DNA from: an uncultured Clostridium sp.
GTDB lineage: Bacteria; Bacillota; Clostridia; TANB77; CAG-508
Direction: 5' to 3'
DNA: 64,000 nucleotides
Assembly (NCBI GenBank): GCA_900553945.1
Contig: USFR01000007.1
Span: 52,773 to 116,772, forward strand
Position numbers and translations under genes: made by a program. This document shows, piece after piece, positions 1 through 8,677 of this stretch. The number at the start of each line of letters is the position of its first letter. Position 1 is the first letter of the stretch. Below the pieces are notes generated by a model. The model was not told where the DNA came from. It made no database searches and saw nothing but the letters and a program-made list of their open reading frames with translations.

Positions 1-113
1 CGCATTGCATCTGTTTCGCATACAGCTACGTCGTATTCATATTCTGTTTTTATAATATCCAGAACTGTATGTAGCTTTATCCGGTTGTCTTCAACGATTA
101 ATATTCTACTCAT
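1..113 (-). CDS. Response regulator receiver domain, N-terminal fragment (cut by window edge)
   Basis: Reading leftwards from an ATG at 111-113 gives 37 residues beginning MSRILIVEDN, the first beta strand and acidic pocket (E-D) of a CheY-like receiver domain. A GGAGG ribosome binding site (121-125) sits 7 nt upstream. The rest of the protein, including the phospho-acceptor Asp and any output domain, lies outside the window, so DNA-binding type and partner kinase cannot be told. It has its own promoter at 175-203 and is transcribed away from comEC. Confidence 0.75.
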   Translation of the reverse strand, partial: MSRILIVEDNRIKLHTVLDIIKTEYEYDVAVCETDAM

Positions 114-174
114 AGTATTTCCTCCTATTCGCTGATATAAATACGTTTACAAACTTCTATTTAACATATTCCAT

Positions 175-203
175 ATTATAGCATCTTTTTATGCTTTTTT
201 CAA
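175..203 (-). promoter_or_regulatory. Sigma-A-type promoter of the response regulator gene
   Basis: On the minus strand TTGAAA (198-203), a 17-nt spacer and TATAAT (175-180) lie about 60 nt upstream of the response regulator start. The -35 box overlaps the comEC stop codon. A small GCAT/ATGC hairpin lies in the spacer. Prediction from consensus only. Confidence 0.6.
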
Positions 204-2443
204 GAAATTTTATTTACATAATTTCCCTTACTATTTATTTTAATATTAACTTCTCCCTCTAAATCAGTTCTATAAATGCATATATTTCTTTTTTTAAACC
301 TATTTATTACGCCATCTGAAGGATGTCCGAACTTATTATTTCGTCCCACTCCTATTAGCACTACACTTGGATTAACATTATCTACAAACTCTTGTGTTGA
401 GGATGTTTTTGAACCATGGTGAGCTGCTTTTAAAATATCTGCCTTTAATCTATATCCATATTTTTTTACTAAGTCTTTCTCAGCTTCTGCCTCAATATCC
501 CCTGTAAATAATATGCTTGTATTTCCATAAATTAATTTAGCTACAATTGAATTATTGTTTAGAGGGTTATCTTCTATTTTCATTTTTTCTGTTGGCCATA
601 ATATATCGATATAAATGTTTTTTTCTATTTGAATTTTATCTCCTGCTTTTACTACTATTGTTTTAATATTTCTTTTTTCAGCAATTTCGAGAAATTTTTG
701 AAAGTTTGAACTATCTTCTTTTTGCTGTGATATTATGACTTGCTTGACTTTTAATTTTTCTAAAACTTTCAATGTTCCGCCAACGTGATCAGTATCAAAA
801 TGTGAAATCATTAAATAGTCTATTTGGTTAATTTTCTTATTTAATAAATACGGTATTAACACATTTTCACCTATATCATAATTTTCATTTCCACCGCCAT
901 CAATTAGTATCTTTTTATTTTTAGGAGTAACTATTAGTGTACTATCTCCTTGTCCTACATCTATCAAATTTATTTCAAATTTTCTAAATAATATAGAATA
1001 CGAAGATTGTATTAATTGACTAATGATTAAAATTACTATAAAGCTGGTTAATATTTTGTTTACGATTTTTCTTTTAGGCTTAAATAGAAATTTAATAATA
1101 ATCGTATAATATAAAATAATTTGAATTATATTTGGAACTTTTAAATAGATTGTTAAAAAATTAATTGATGATAAAAAATCAAATATTGATATAAAAATCT
1201 CAATAGGTATTTTTAAAAATTTTAAAATAAAATTTGGAATAATTATACTAAAAATCCCTATTACTTCTATTACAAATATAAAAGGTGAAATTATTATTCC
1301 CATTATAAACATTGATAATGAAATCTTTTTGAAAAGACATATTACTATTGGTGCTATTAAAATATTTGCGGATATTGTTAATATCAAACTGTCTGAAATT
1401 GATTGAATTATCTTGTTTTTACTTACTTCTTTTCTTAATTTTTTGTACACATATACAATACTTATTGTTGCTGTAAATGAGAGCAAAAATCCTGTATCAA
1501 CTAAGTAATAAGGACTTATTATTAATATTATAAAACTTGATATTGAAATGTTTACTAAAAAGTTATCCTTTTCTAATAAAATTAATGCTGTCTGATGCAT
1601 AATCGCCATTATTATTGCTCTTGTAGCTGATGGCGTAAATTCTATTATTAGTCCATAAATTACTAATGCAATAATTGTGGTTATCTTTCGAATTTTGTAT
1701 GAGTTTATTGTTTTATTTACGATGTATGTAATTATTAAAATTATGCAGTTGATGTGCATGCCTGAAATTGCTAGTAAATGTGAAATTCCACCACTTTGAA
1801 AATTCTCTTTTATTTGCTTATCTAGTTCTGATTTATCTCCTAAAATAATTGTTATAAAATAATTTGCTGTTTTCTCTTCAAAATTTTGTTTAAATTTTTC
1901 CTTTATTTTTGAAGAAATTCTAATTTTGTTTTTAGTTTTCTGCTTTAGAGTAATTGTATTTGCTTTGATTTTTCCATATATATTATCTTTTTTGAGATAA
2001 GTTTCATAATTAAATACTCCTTTATTTTTGTATGAACTTATTTTTTCATACTCACCTTGAATTTGTAGCATATCTCCTTTTTGATATTGAGTATTTTTTG
2101 TGTCTGTCATTTTTAACTTTGTTTTTTCTATACTTGGATGATTCTCACATTTTACTATTTTAATTACGTACTCTGTATAATTTTCTTTTTGTATAGTATC
2201 TGTTTCCAGTTCCACAATCGCTTGTATGTTCTCAATATTTTCATATGCTTTTTTAAATTTATTTTCTTTTTGAATAACGATTATTCCTGATATAATTTGT
2301 GCAATTAAAAATATAATAAAAATCTTTTTATTTATTAATAATTTTACATATCGTTTTGTTTTTCTTGTATTTGAGATTACTATGTATATTAATATTTCTA
2401 CACATAAAAATAGAGCTATACCCTTGTTTATGTATAGCCCCAT
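200..2443 (-). CDS. comEC: ComEC/Rec2-family DNA internalisation protein
   Basis: 747-residue membrane protein of the size expected for full-length ComEC, the channel that takes single-stranded DNA into the cell during transformation. An N-terminal soluble loop (about residues 60-180, DUF4131-like) follows two membrane spans. A multi-span Competence domain occupies about 195-480. A C-terminal metallo-beta-lactamase domain (about 490-740) carries GQGDSTLI, the metal-binding HFDTDHVGG and AAHHGSKTSS. All three blocks are intact. Start ATG with an AGGAA-type site just upstream. It lies 69 nt behind the NlpC/P60 gene in the same direction. No other competence gene is in the window, so active transformation is not shown. 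Confidence 0.9.
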   Translation of the reverse strand: MGLYINKGIALFLCVEILIYIVISNTRKTKRYVKLLINKKIFIIFLIAQIISGIIVIQKENKFKKAYENIENIQAIVELETDTIQKENYTEYVIKIVKCENHPSIEKTKLKMTDTKNTQYQKGDMLQIQGEYEKISSYKNKGVFNYETYLKKDNIYGKIKANTITLKQKTKNKIRISSKIKEKFKQNFEEKTANYFITIILGDKSELDKQIKENFQSGGISHLLAISGMHINCIILIITYIVNKTINSYKIRKITTIIALVIYGLIIEFTPSATRAIIMAIMHQTALILLEKDNFLVNISISSFIILIISPYYLVDTGFLLSFTATISIVYVYKKLRKEVSKNKIIQSISDSLILTISANILIAPIVICLFKKISLSMFIMGIIISPFIFVIEVIGIFSIIIPNFILKFLKIPIEIFISIFDFLSSINFLTIYLKVPNIIQIILYYTIIIKFLFKPKRKIVNKILTSFIVILIISQLIQSSYSILFRKFEINLIDVGQGDSTLIVTPKNKKILIDGGGNENYDIGENVLIPYLLNKKINQIDYLMISHFDTDHVGGTLKVLEKLKVKQVIISQQKEDSSNFQKFLEIAEKRNIKTIVVKAGDKIQIEKNIYIDILWPTEKMKIEDNPLNNNSIVAKLIYGNTSILFTGDIEAEAEKDLVKKYGYRLKADILKAAHHGSKTSSTQEFVDNVNPSVVLIGVGRNNKFGHPSDGVINRFKKRNICIYRTDLEGEVNIKINSKGNYVNKIS

Positions 2444-2512
2444 TAATATTCCTAGTATATACCCAAAATTTACTACTAGTAATATATTTATTTAATTCAC
2501 CTCATTTGAATT

Positions 2513-3844
2513 TTATAATCTTCTTGCTCCTGCATAATTATCTGCATAATATCCTGATTCTATTGAATCATATACAACTCCTCTATTTGAGTTTGCTGCG
2601 TGTATAAACTTACCATTACCTACGTATATTCCAACATGACCTATTGAAGAACTTCCGTAATAATGGAATAATAGTAAATCTCCTGGTTGTAATTCTGATT
2701 TGTTTACTGCTGTACCTTGTATAGCTTGTGTATATGAAGTTCTTGAAAGTGTAATTCCACATTTTCCATATACATATTGTGTAAATCCTGAACAATCAAA
2801 TCCTGATGGAGAACTTCCTCCAGAAACATATTTACTTCCTGCATAGCTTTCTGCAACTTGAACTACACTGTTGCTTGATGCTGATGTTGTAGTTGTTGTA
2901 GTTGCACTTCTTGGCTCTTCTTGACTTCTTGATGAAGTTGTTGCAGGTGGTTCACCTTCTGTTACTAATGATTTTGATATATATCCATCTTTTCCATTAT
3001 AAGATACTTTGTACCATCCGTTTTCTTCACCTGTAATTGTTATTTTTGTATTTTTAGGTAACTTTCCTAATGATTGTGATGAAGTTGATGGACCTGATCT
3101 AAAATGTGCTGATGCATTAGAAGAAATATATGCTGCTTTATTAACAGCAGGTTGTGTCGTTTGTTCTGGTTGTTGTTGCTGTTGTTGTTCATTTTTCTTC
3201 TCTTCAGTCGTTTTTTCTGGCTGTTGCTCAGTCGTTTTGTTGGTTTCTATACTAACCTCTTTCATTAAAAATGTTTTTGGTATCCATGCTTCTTTTTGAT
3301 TTATTTCTATTTTTGCCCAATTTGCCATTGTTGTTATCAATTTTATTTCTTGGTCTTTATTTACTTTTTCTATTTTAGTAGATGTAAAATTAGGAAGTAA
3401 ATATACTAATGTTTCTTTATTAACTACATTTCCTAATTCCATTGCTTTATCATTAGTTGTTTCTGTAGGAGTTTCTGATGGTGTTGTTTCTGGTGTTGTT
3501 GTTTCTGGTGTTGTTGATACCTCAGGTGATTGAGTTGCATCAGAAGTATTTTCATTACTTTTATCTGATGTTGTAACCTCACCATCTGGTGTTAGATAAT
3601 CTTTATAAATATATCCTGTTTTATTTTTAAAGCTAACTTTATACCAGTCGCCTTCTAATCCAACTATATCAACCTTCTCTCCAGCATTTCCTATTTCAAT
3701 TATCTTTGAATCTGTTGTTGCTTCTGCTCTTATTCTTATTGTTTCTGCTGTTATTTTTCCTGTAACTCCTAAAGAATATTTTATATTTGTTAAAATAAAC
3801 AATATTACAGCTAGTGCTATTGCTACTTTTTTTAGTTTATTCAT
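2513..3844 (-). CDS. Secreted SH3-domain NlpC/P60 cell-wall endopeptidase
   Basis: 443 residues with an N-terminal signal peptide or anchor (about 5-25). Three bacterial SH3 repeats follow, at about 28-86, 135-190 and 238-293, joined by Thr/Ser/Glu-rich and Gln-rich linkers. The C-terminal NlpC/P60 domain (about 325-443) has the catalytic Cys in FDCSGF and the His in GHVGIYVG. Such enzymes cut gamma-D-glutamyl to diamino-acid bonds in peptidoglycan stem peptides outside the membrane, and SH3 repeats bind the wall. RBS AGAGAGG upstream. The substrate bond is inferred from the family. A long plus-strand ORF rich in Cys across the linkers is a shadow of this gene. Confidence 0.88.
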   Translation of the reverse strand: MNKLKKVAIALAVILFILTNIKYSLGVTGKITAETIRIRAEATTDSKIIEIGNAGEKVDIVGLEGDWYKVSFKNKTGYIYKDYLTPDGEVTTSDKSNENTSDATQSPEVSTTPETTTPETTPSETPTETTNDKAMELGNVVNKETLVYLLPNFTSTKIEKVNKDQEIKLITTMANWAKIEINQKEAWIPKTFLMKEVSIETNKTTEQQPEKTTEEKKNEQQQQQQPEQTTQPAVNKAAYISSNASAHFRSGPSTSSQSLGKLPKNTKITITGEENGWYKVSYNGKDGYISKSLVTEGEPPATTSSRSQEEPRSATTTTTTSASSNSVVQVAESYAGSKYVSGGSSPSGFDCSGFTQYVYGKCGITLSRTSYTQAIQGTAVNKSELQPGDLLLFHYYGSSSIGHVGIYVGNGKFIHAANSNRGVVYDSIESGYYADNYAGARRL

Positions 3845-3913
3845 TGAAAAAAGACCTCTCTATCTTATATTTTCGCTTATAGTATATATGCTTTGCTTGA
3901 TGTTGTCAATAAA

Positions 3914-5689
3914 TTAGTCTTCTTTTTCGTCTAAGTCTAATTTTATATGAACATCTTTTAATTGTTGTTCTGATACTTTAGATGGTGCTCTCATTAATAC
4001 ATCTCTTGCTTTTTTGTTTTTAGGGAATGCAACGACTTCCCTAATGTTGTCTTCCTTCGCTAAAAGCATTACTATTCTATCAACACCTGGTGCAGCACCA
4101 GCATGTGGTGGTGTACCATAACTAAATGCATTATATAAAGCTCCAAATTTTCCTTTTACATCTTCTTCAGTATATCCAGCAATCTCGAATGCTTTTATCA
4201 TTATTTCTTGATCATGATTTCTTACGGCTCCTGATGCAAGTTCATATCCGTTACCAACTAGGTCATATTGATATGCATAAATATCAAGTGGATCTTTATT
4301 TTCTAAGCTTTCCATTCCTCCTTGTGGCATTGAGAATGGGTTGTGATTAAAGTCTATTGTTCCTTCGTCTGATAATTCATACATTGGGAAATCTACTATC
4401 CAGCAGAATTTGTATATATTTTTTTCTATTAAGTCTAATCTTTTTCCTAATTCAATTCTTACTCCACCAGCTATTTTTTGAGCTTTTTCAAATTCATCAG
4501 CTATGAAGAATATTGCATCACCCTTTGTAATTTCAGCAATTTCTTCTAATGCATTTTTATTTTCTGGTGTTATGAATTTAGAGATTCCACCTGTTAGTTC
4601 TCCATTTTCATCAACTTTTGTCCAAGCTAATCCTTTAGCATCTAATTCTGATACTGCAAATTCAGACATTTGATCAAAGAATTTTCTTGGCTTATCTGCC
4701 ATGTTGTGTGTTACAATCGCTTTAATTGTTTTCCCTTTAAATGCATTAAATTCAGTGTTTTCAAATACTTTTGTAACATCTATTATTATCAATGGATTTC
4801 TTAAATCTGGTTTATCAGTACCATATTTCTCCATAGCTTCTTTGTATGGTATTCTTTCAAATGGTGCTTCTGATATTTTCCAATCACTATTTTTCTTGAA
4901 CACATTTGAAATAACTTCTTCTCCAACTGCTAATACATCATCTTGTGTTGCGAAGCTCATTTCAAAGTCTAATTGATAAAATTCTCCTGGTGATCTATCA
5001 GCTCTTGGATCTTCATCTCTAAAGCATGGAGCTATTTGATAATATTTATTAAATCCAGATATCATAAGCAATTGTTTAAATTGTTGTGGTGCTTGTGGTA
5101 ATGCGTAAAATTCACCTGGATGTAATCTACTTGGTACTAAGAAGTCTCTAGCTCCCTCTGGTGAAGAGTTTGCTAAAATTGGTGTTTGGATTTCTGTGAA
5201 TCCTAATCTATCCATTTCATCTCTCATTGTTTTTAATATTTTAGATCTAAGTAAAATATTTTTATGAATTTTATCGTTTCTTAAATCTAAAAATCTATAC
5301 TCTAATCTTAAATCTTCTCTTACTTCTTGTGCTTCTTTTTGATTTATTTCAAAAGGAAGAACTGCTCTACATTTTCCAAGAATAATGATTTTTTCTGCAA
5401 CAATTTCTATATCTCCAGTTTCTATCTCTTTATTTTTATTAGATCTTTCAGCAACTTTACCTGTTACAGTTATTGCACATTCTGTTTTTAAATCAACTAT
5501 TTGTGATTTTAAATTTTCATCATCAGAAATTATTATTTGTGTAATTCCAAATTCATCTCTTAAATCAACAAATGTCATTTTTCCTAAATTTCTTATTTTT
5601 TGTACCCATCCAGCAAGTCGTACTTCTTTTCCAACATCTTCTAATCGTAATTCATTACAATAATGTGTTCTATATTCGTTTGCTCTCAT
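3914..5689 (-). CDS. aspS: Aspartyl-tRNA synthetase
   Basis: 591-residue class II synthetase of normal bacterial length that charges tRNA-Asp in the cytosol. The N-terminal OB-fold anticodon-binding domain covers about 1-105. The catalytic core contains motif 2 (CFRDEDPRADRSPGEF) and motif 3 near the end (GAAPGVDRIVML), with a GAD insert between about 290 and 410. The HNPFSMP and ASGAVRNHDQE segments are typical of bacterial AspRS. Whether it also charges tRNA-Asn cannot be decided by eye. Monocistronic behind its own promoter (5727-5755). hisS, its frequent neighbour, is not here. Confidence 0.95.
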   Translation of the reverse strand: MRANEYRTHYCNELRLEDVGKEVRLAGWVQKIRNLGKMTFVDLRDEFGITQIIISDDENLKSQIVDLKTECAITVTGKVAERSNKNKEIETGDIEIVAEKIIILGKCRAVLPFEINQKEAQEVREDLRLEYRFLDLRNDKIHKNILLRSKILKTMRDEMDRLGFTEIQTPILANSSPEGARDFLVPSRLHPGEFYALPQAPQQFKQLLMISGFNKYYQIAPCFRDEDPRADRSPGEFYQLDFEMSFATQDDVLAVGEEVISNVFKKNSDWKISEAPFERIPYKEAMEKYGTDKPDLRNPLIIIDVTKVFENTEFNAFKGKTIKAIVTHNMADKPRKFFDQMSEFAVSELDAKGLAWTKVDENGELTGGISKFITPENKNALEEIAEITKGDAIFFIADEFEKAQKIAGGVRIELGKRLDLIEKNIYKFCWIVDFPMYELSDEGTIDFNHNPFSMPQGGMESLENKDPLDIYAYQYDLVGNGYELASGAVRNHDQEIMIKAFEIAGYTEEDVKGKFGALYNAFSYGTPPHAGAAPGVDRIVMLLAKEDNIREVVAFPKNKKARDVLMRAPSKVSEQQLKDVHIKLDLDEKED

Positions 5690-5726
5690 ACTATTCCTCT
5701 TTTCCGTTAAATAAATTTGTGTACAA

Positions 5727-5755
5727 ATTATATAACTTTTTTCTTAATATTTCAA
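5727..5755 (-). promoter_or_regulatory. Sigma-A-type promoter of aspS
   Basis: Minus strand TTGAAA (5750-5755), 17-nt spacer, TATAAT (5727-5732), about 37 nt upstream of the aspS ATG. No T-box or other leader fits in this space, so aspS is probably not tRNA-regulated here. Confidence 0.65.
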
Positions 5756-5839
5756 TACTTTTCGATATCTTGGTATAACAAATGTTACATTGCTCTTTAT
5801 AATAGGAATTTCAAAAAACTTTTCTATTATATAAAAAGA

Positions 5840-5859
5840 GGTGCGAGATTTCTCGCACC
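5840..5859 (-). terminator. Intrinsic terminator of the orphan gene at 5899-6240
   Basis: GC-rich perfect stem GGTGCGAGA/TCTCGCACC with a 2-nt loop. On the minus strand it is followed by CTCTTTTTATAT. It lies 40 nt beyond the stop of the orphan gene. Confidence 0.8.
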
Positions 5860-5898
5860 CTTTTCTTGCTTTGACAAAATTCTACATTTGCAACTAGA

Positions 5899-6240
5899 TT
5901 AATACGAATACGGATAAGGCATCTGTTTCATTATCTGATCCATCTGATTACAAATCCGTTGAACTTCCTTATCATACTTCTCAGTAATCTTATTAAGTCC
6001 AGCTAAATCATGCTTATTGCACGCTTCTATGATTTCATCATAAAGCCCTAATTCTTTAATCTGATGACTTAATTTTTTCAGCCGCTCTACTCCTTCTTCG
6101 TAAGTCATTTGGGGACTTTCAATCGCAACTGTTTTGCCGTCATCGTCAACCACCTGATCTTCAACAACAACTGTTTGATGTCTGTTACCCACCAAACTCT
6201 TAAAACAAGTTTCGAAGTCCACATCACTTTTTCTTGCCAT
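5899..6240 (-). CDS. Small charged protein of unknown function
   Basis: 113 residues from the ATG at 6238-6240 (MARKSDVD), chosen because a GGAGG site lies 7 nt upstream; the frame is open nine codons further but without such a site. No domain recognised. The middle (about 45-100) looks alpha-helical and highly charged, and there is no signal peptide or membrane span. The gene has its own near-consensus promoter (6282-6310) and strong terminator. Its codon use and G+C (about 38-43% in sampled stretches) stand out from AT-rich neighbours, which suggests a separately acquired gene. No function is proposed. Confidence 0.7.
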   Translation of the reverse strand: MARKSDVDFETCFKSLVGNRHQTVVVEDQVVDDDGKTVAIESPQMTYEEGVERLKKLSHQIKELGLYDEIIEACNKHDLAGLNKITEKYDKEVQRICNQMDQIMKQMPYPYSY

Positions 6241-6281
6241 AAAGCACCTCCATGAAAATAACAACAACTTGCTACTCCATA

Positions 6282-6310
6282 AGTATACAGCTTTTGTTTA
6301 TTTATGTCAA
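6282..6310 (-). promoter_or_regulatory. Near-consensus promoter of the orphan gene at 5899-6240
   Basis: Minus strand TTGACA (6305-6310), exactly 17 nt, TATACT (6282-6287), about 40 nt upstream of the chosen start. One of the strongest predicted promoters in the window. Confidence 0.75.
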
Positions 6311-6314
6311 CTTG

Positions 6315-6866
6315 TTACTTTATTGGCATATTTATTAATTTATCTAAATATCCGTCTGCAATCTTTTTTAGTTTTTCAAATTCTTCTGGTTTATGATATT
6401 TATTAACAATTTTGTCAGCTGTTTTTCTTATCACTTGATAATCTGTTTGGTCAATTTCTCCCATTTTAAAAGCTTCTTCTAACTCATTTTCATCTAAAAA
6501 TATAACATCATTTTCTTTAGTTAAAACAATGTCTAAATACCAATCATCTGTATATGGCACTCTAGCTTTATAATTTATCTTTTTTGCAATATCAAAATAA
6601 AATTCTATTAATTCTGATTTTACATTAAACATGGCAATTATTGCATAATTCTCATTGCGGGGATAAAGTGTTATCCATCTATATCCCATGTCTAATATAA
6701 CTTCTTCTTTTCCATTATCTCTTGGAACCCTCCATTTATTTAAAACTTTTTTTATGTATGACATACATACTGCACCAAAGAATTGGTCATTAGGTGTTTC
6801 CAGTTTTACGAAATCACTATCTATTATGTCTTTTACCTTTGATAAATCTCCATATTTCTTTTTCAT
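6315..6866 (-). CDS. DUF402 family protein (possible nucleoside phosphatase)
   Basis: 183 residues. The central part (about 85-150) has the DUF402 pattern: aromatic-Asp (YFDIAKKI), a Tyr/Asp-rich strand (DDWYLDIVLT), then DVIFLDENELEEA. DUF402 proteins form a beta-barrel binding nucleotides and metal; some Gram-positive members are nucleoside di/triphosphatases, and others sit in RNase-related fusions. The conserved Tyr and Asp residues look present, but activity is inference from the family. Start ATG with GGAGG about 6 nt upstream. It stands alone between pyrG (downstream-start side) and the orphan gene. Confidence 0.7.
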   Translation of the reverse strand: MKKKYGDLSKVKDIIDSDFVKLETPNDQFFGAVCMSYIKKVLNKWRVPRDNGKEEVILDMGYRWITLYPRNENYAIIAMFNVKSELIEFYFDIAKKINYKARVPYTDDWYLDIVLTKENDVIFLDENELEEAFKMGEIDQTDYQVIRKTADKIVNKYHKPEEFEKLKKIADGYLDKLINMPIK

Positions 6867-6956
6867 GTATTCTCCTCCGTTTACTATTATGAAATATTTA
6901 TACCTTTTCGTACAATATGTTTATTATACATAAATTTTTAAAAACCTTCAAATATT

Positions 6957-8561
6957 TTATTTTTTATTTTTTATTTCTTTAGCATTTTTTATTAAACCAA
7001 CAAACAAAGGGCCTGGTCTGTCTGGTCTTGATTGAAATTCTGGATGAAATTGACCTGCTATGAAATATGGATGATCTTTTAATTCGACAATTTCAACTAG
7101 TTTACCATCTGGTGATGTTCCTGAACAAATTAATCCTTTTTCCTCTAACATCTTTTTATACTCATTGTTATACTCATATCTATGTCTATGCCTCTCAGAA
7201 ATTTTTTTAGTACTATATACCTTTTCAGCTAGTGTATTTTCTTTTATAACACATGGATATGCTCCAAGTCTCATTGTTCCACCTTTTTTAGTTACACTTT
7301 TTTGTTCTTCCATTATATGTATTACTGGATTTTTTGTTCCATTGTTAAATTCTGCTGAATCTGCATCTTTTAATCCTAGTACATTTCTTGCAAATTCAAC
7401 TACTGCCATTTGCATTCCTAAACAGATTCCTAAGAATGGAACTTTATTTTCTCTTGCATATTTTATTGCAGCAATTTTTCCTTCTATTCCTCTATTTCCA
7501 AATCCTCCTGGAACTAATATTCCGTCATAGGCTTTTAAAATTTCTTTAGCAGTTTCTTCTGTTACATTTTCGGAATCTATAAATCCTATCTCCACATTAA
7601 CTTTGTTTGCATATCCACCATGTCTTAAACTTTCTACAACTGAAATATATGAATCTTCTAATTTCATATATTTACCTACTAATGCAATTTTCACAGTTTC
7701 TGTACATTCTGATATTTTTTTATTAAGCTCTATCCAATTTTCATTATTACATTCTTTTTCTAGTCCAAGCTTTTTGCAAACCGCTTCTGCTAGTCCTTGT
7801 TTTTCTAGTAATAAAGGAACTTCATATAAACTATTTGCAGTTATATTTTCTATAACATTTTCTTTGCGCACATTACAAAATAGTGCTATTTTATCTCTCA
7901 TTTTTTCCTCAATATGTCCATCTGCTCTAGCTACTAAAATATCAGGTTTTATTCCAAATGATTGTAATTCTTTTACAGAGTGTTGTGTTGGTTTAGATTT
8001 AATTTCTTTTGAACCTGAAATATATGGTAGCAACGTTACATGTATGTAGCACACATCATTAATATCTTTTTCTAGTCCAACTTGTCTTATTGCTTCTATT
8101 AAGGCAAGCCCTTCCATATCTCCTACTGTGCCTCCTAGCTCAGTAATTACAACGTCTATTCCTTTATTCTCAAATGAATATATTTTATCTTTTATCTCAT
8201 TTGTAATATGCGGGATTACTTGAATTGTTTTTCCTAAATATGCACCTTTTCTTTCTTTTTCAATTACATTTGAATAAATTTGCCCCATTGAAACACTAGA
8301 ATCTTTTGTTAGTGCTTCATCTATAAATCTTTCATAATGTCCTAAATCAAGATCTGTTTCTGCTCCATCATCTGTTACAAATACTTCTCCATGTTCATAC
8401 GGGCTCATTGTTCCAGGATCTACATTTATATAAGGATCAAACTTTTGAATTGTTACTTTGTATCCTCTGTTTTTTAGTAATCTTCCCAATGATGCTGCTG
8501 TTATTCCTTTTCCTAGTCCAGAAACTACTCCGCCTGTTATAAATACATATTTAGTTTTCAT
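6957..8561 (-). CDS. pyrG: CTP synthase
   Basis: 534 residues, the usual length. Converts UTP to CTP using glutamine and ATP. The N-terminal synthase domain (about 1-270) has the ATP site GGVVSGLGKG near residue 10. The C-terminal class I glutamine amidotransferase (about 290-530) has the nucleophile Cys in GICLGMQ and the His-Glu pair in HPEFQS. RBS AAGGAGGG is directly behind a strong leader hairpin (8578-8623) and a good promoter (8646-8674). In Bacillus pyrG is controlled by CTP-sensitive attenuation; the hairpin suggests attenuation here too, though the usual 5' G-run is not visible. Confidence 0.96.
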   Translation of the reverse strand: MKTKYVFITGGVVSGLGKGITAASLGRLLKNRGYKVTIQKFDPYINVDPGTMSPYEHGEVFVTDDGAETDLDLGHYERFIDEALTKDSSVSMGQIYSNVIEKERKGAYLGKTIQVIPHITNEIKDKIYSFENKGIDVVITELGGTVGDMEGLALIEAIRQVGLEKDINDVCYIHVTLLPYISGSKEIKSKPTQHSVKELQSFGIKPDILVARADGHIEEKMRDKIALFCNVRKENVIENITANSLYEVPLLLEKQGLAEAVCKKLGLEKECNNENWIELNKKISECTETVKIALVGKYMKLEDSYISVVESLRHGGYANKVNVEIGFIDSENVTEETAKEILKAYDGILVPGGFGNRGIEGKIAAIKYARENKVPFLGICLGMQMAVVEFARNVLGLKDADSAEFNNGTKNPVIHIMEEQKSVTKKGGTMRLGAYPCVIKENTLAEKVYSTKKISERHRHRYEYNNEYKKMLEEKGLICSGTSPDGKLVEIVELKDHPYFIAGQFHPEFQSRPDRPGPLFVGLIKNAKEIKNKK

Positions 8562-8577
8562 TTTTCCCTCCTTAAAA

Positions 8578-8623
8578 CGAAAAAAACAGATTAAAAAAAG
8601 GGTTTTTTTTTAATCTGTTTTTC
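8578..8623 (-). promoter_or_regulatory. Leader hairpin before pyrG, candidate attenuator
   Basis: About 20-bp stem: on the minus strand CGAAAAACAGATTAAAAAAA, loop CCC, then a complementary T-rich arm ending TTTTTTTCG, directly before AAGGAGGG of pyrG. It lies downstream of the predicted pyrG promoter, so transcription of pyrG must cross it. It could also serve as the terminator of the lepA-rlmB transcript. Both roles are inference. Confidence 0.65.
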
Positions 8624-8645
8624 GTCTCTTCAAATTTATGAAATT

Positions 8646-8674
8646 ATTTTATCATTATCTTTTATTTTATGCAA
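8646..8674 (-). promoter_or_regulatory. Promoter of pyrG
   Basis: Minus strand TTGCAT (8669-8674), 17-nt spacer, TAAAAT (8646-8651), just after the rlmB stop region and upstream of the leader hairpin. Confidence 0.55.
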
Positions 8675-8677
8675 GTA

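Noticed and set aside
3009..3299. Plus-strand ORF with a run of Cys residues
   Set aside because: It is the antisense of the Gln-rich linker of the NlpC/P60 gene; no RBS or promoter.
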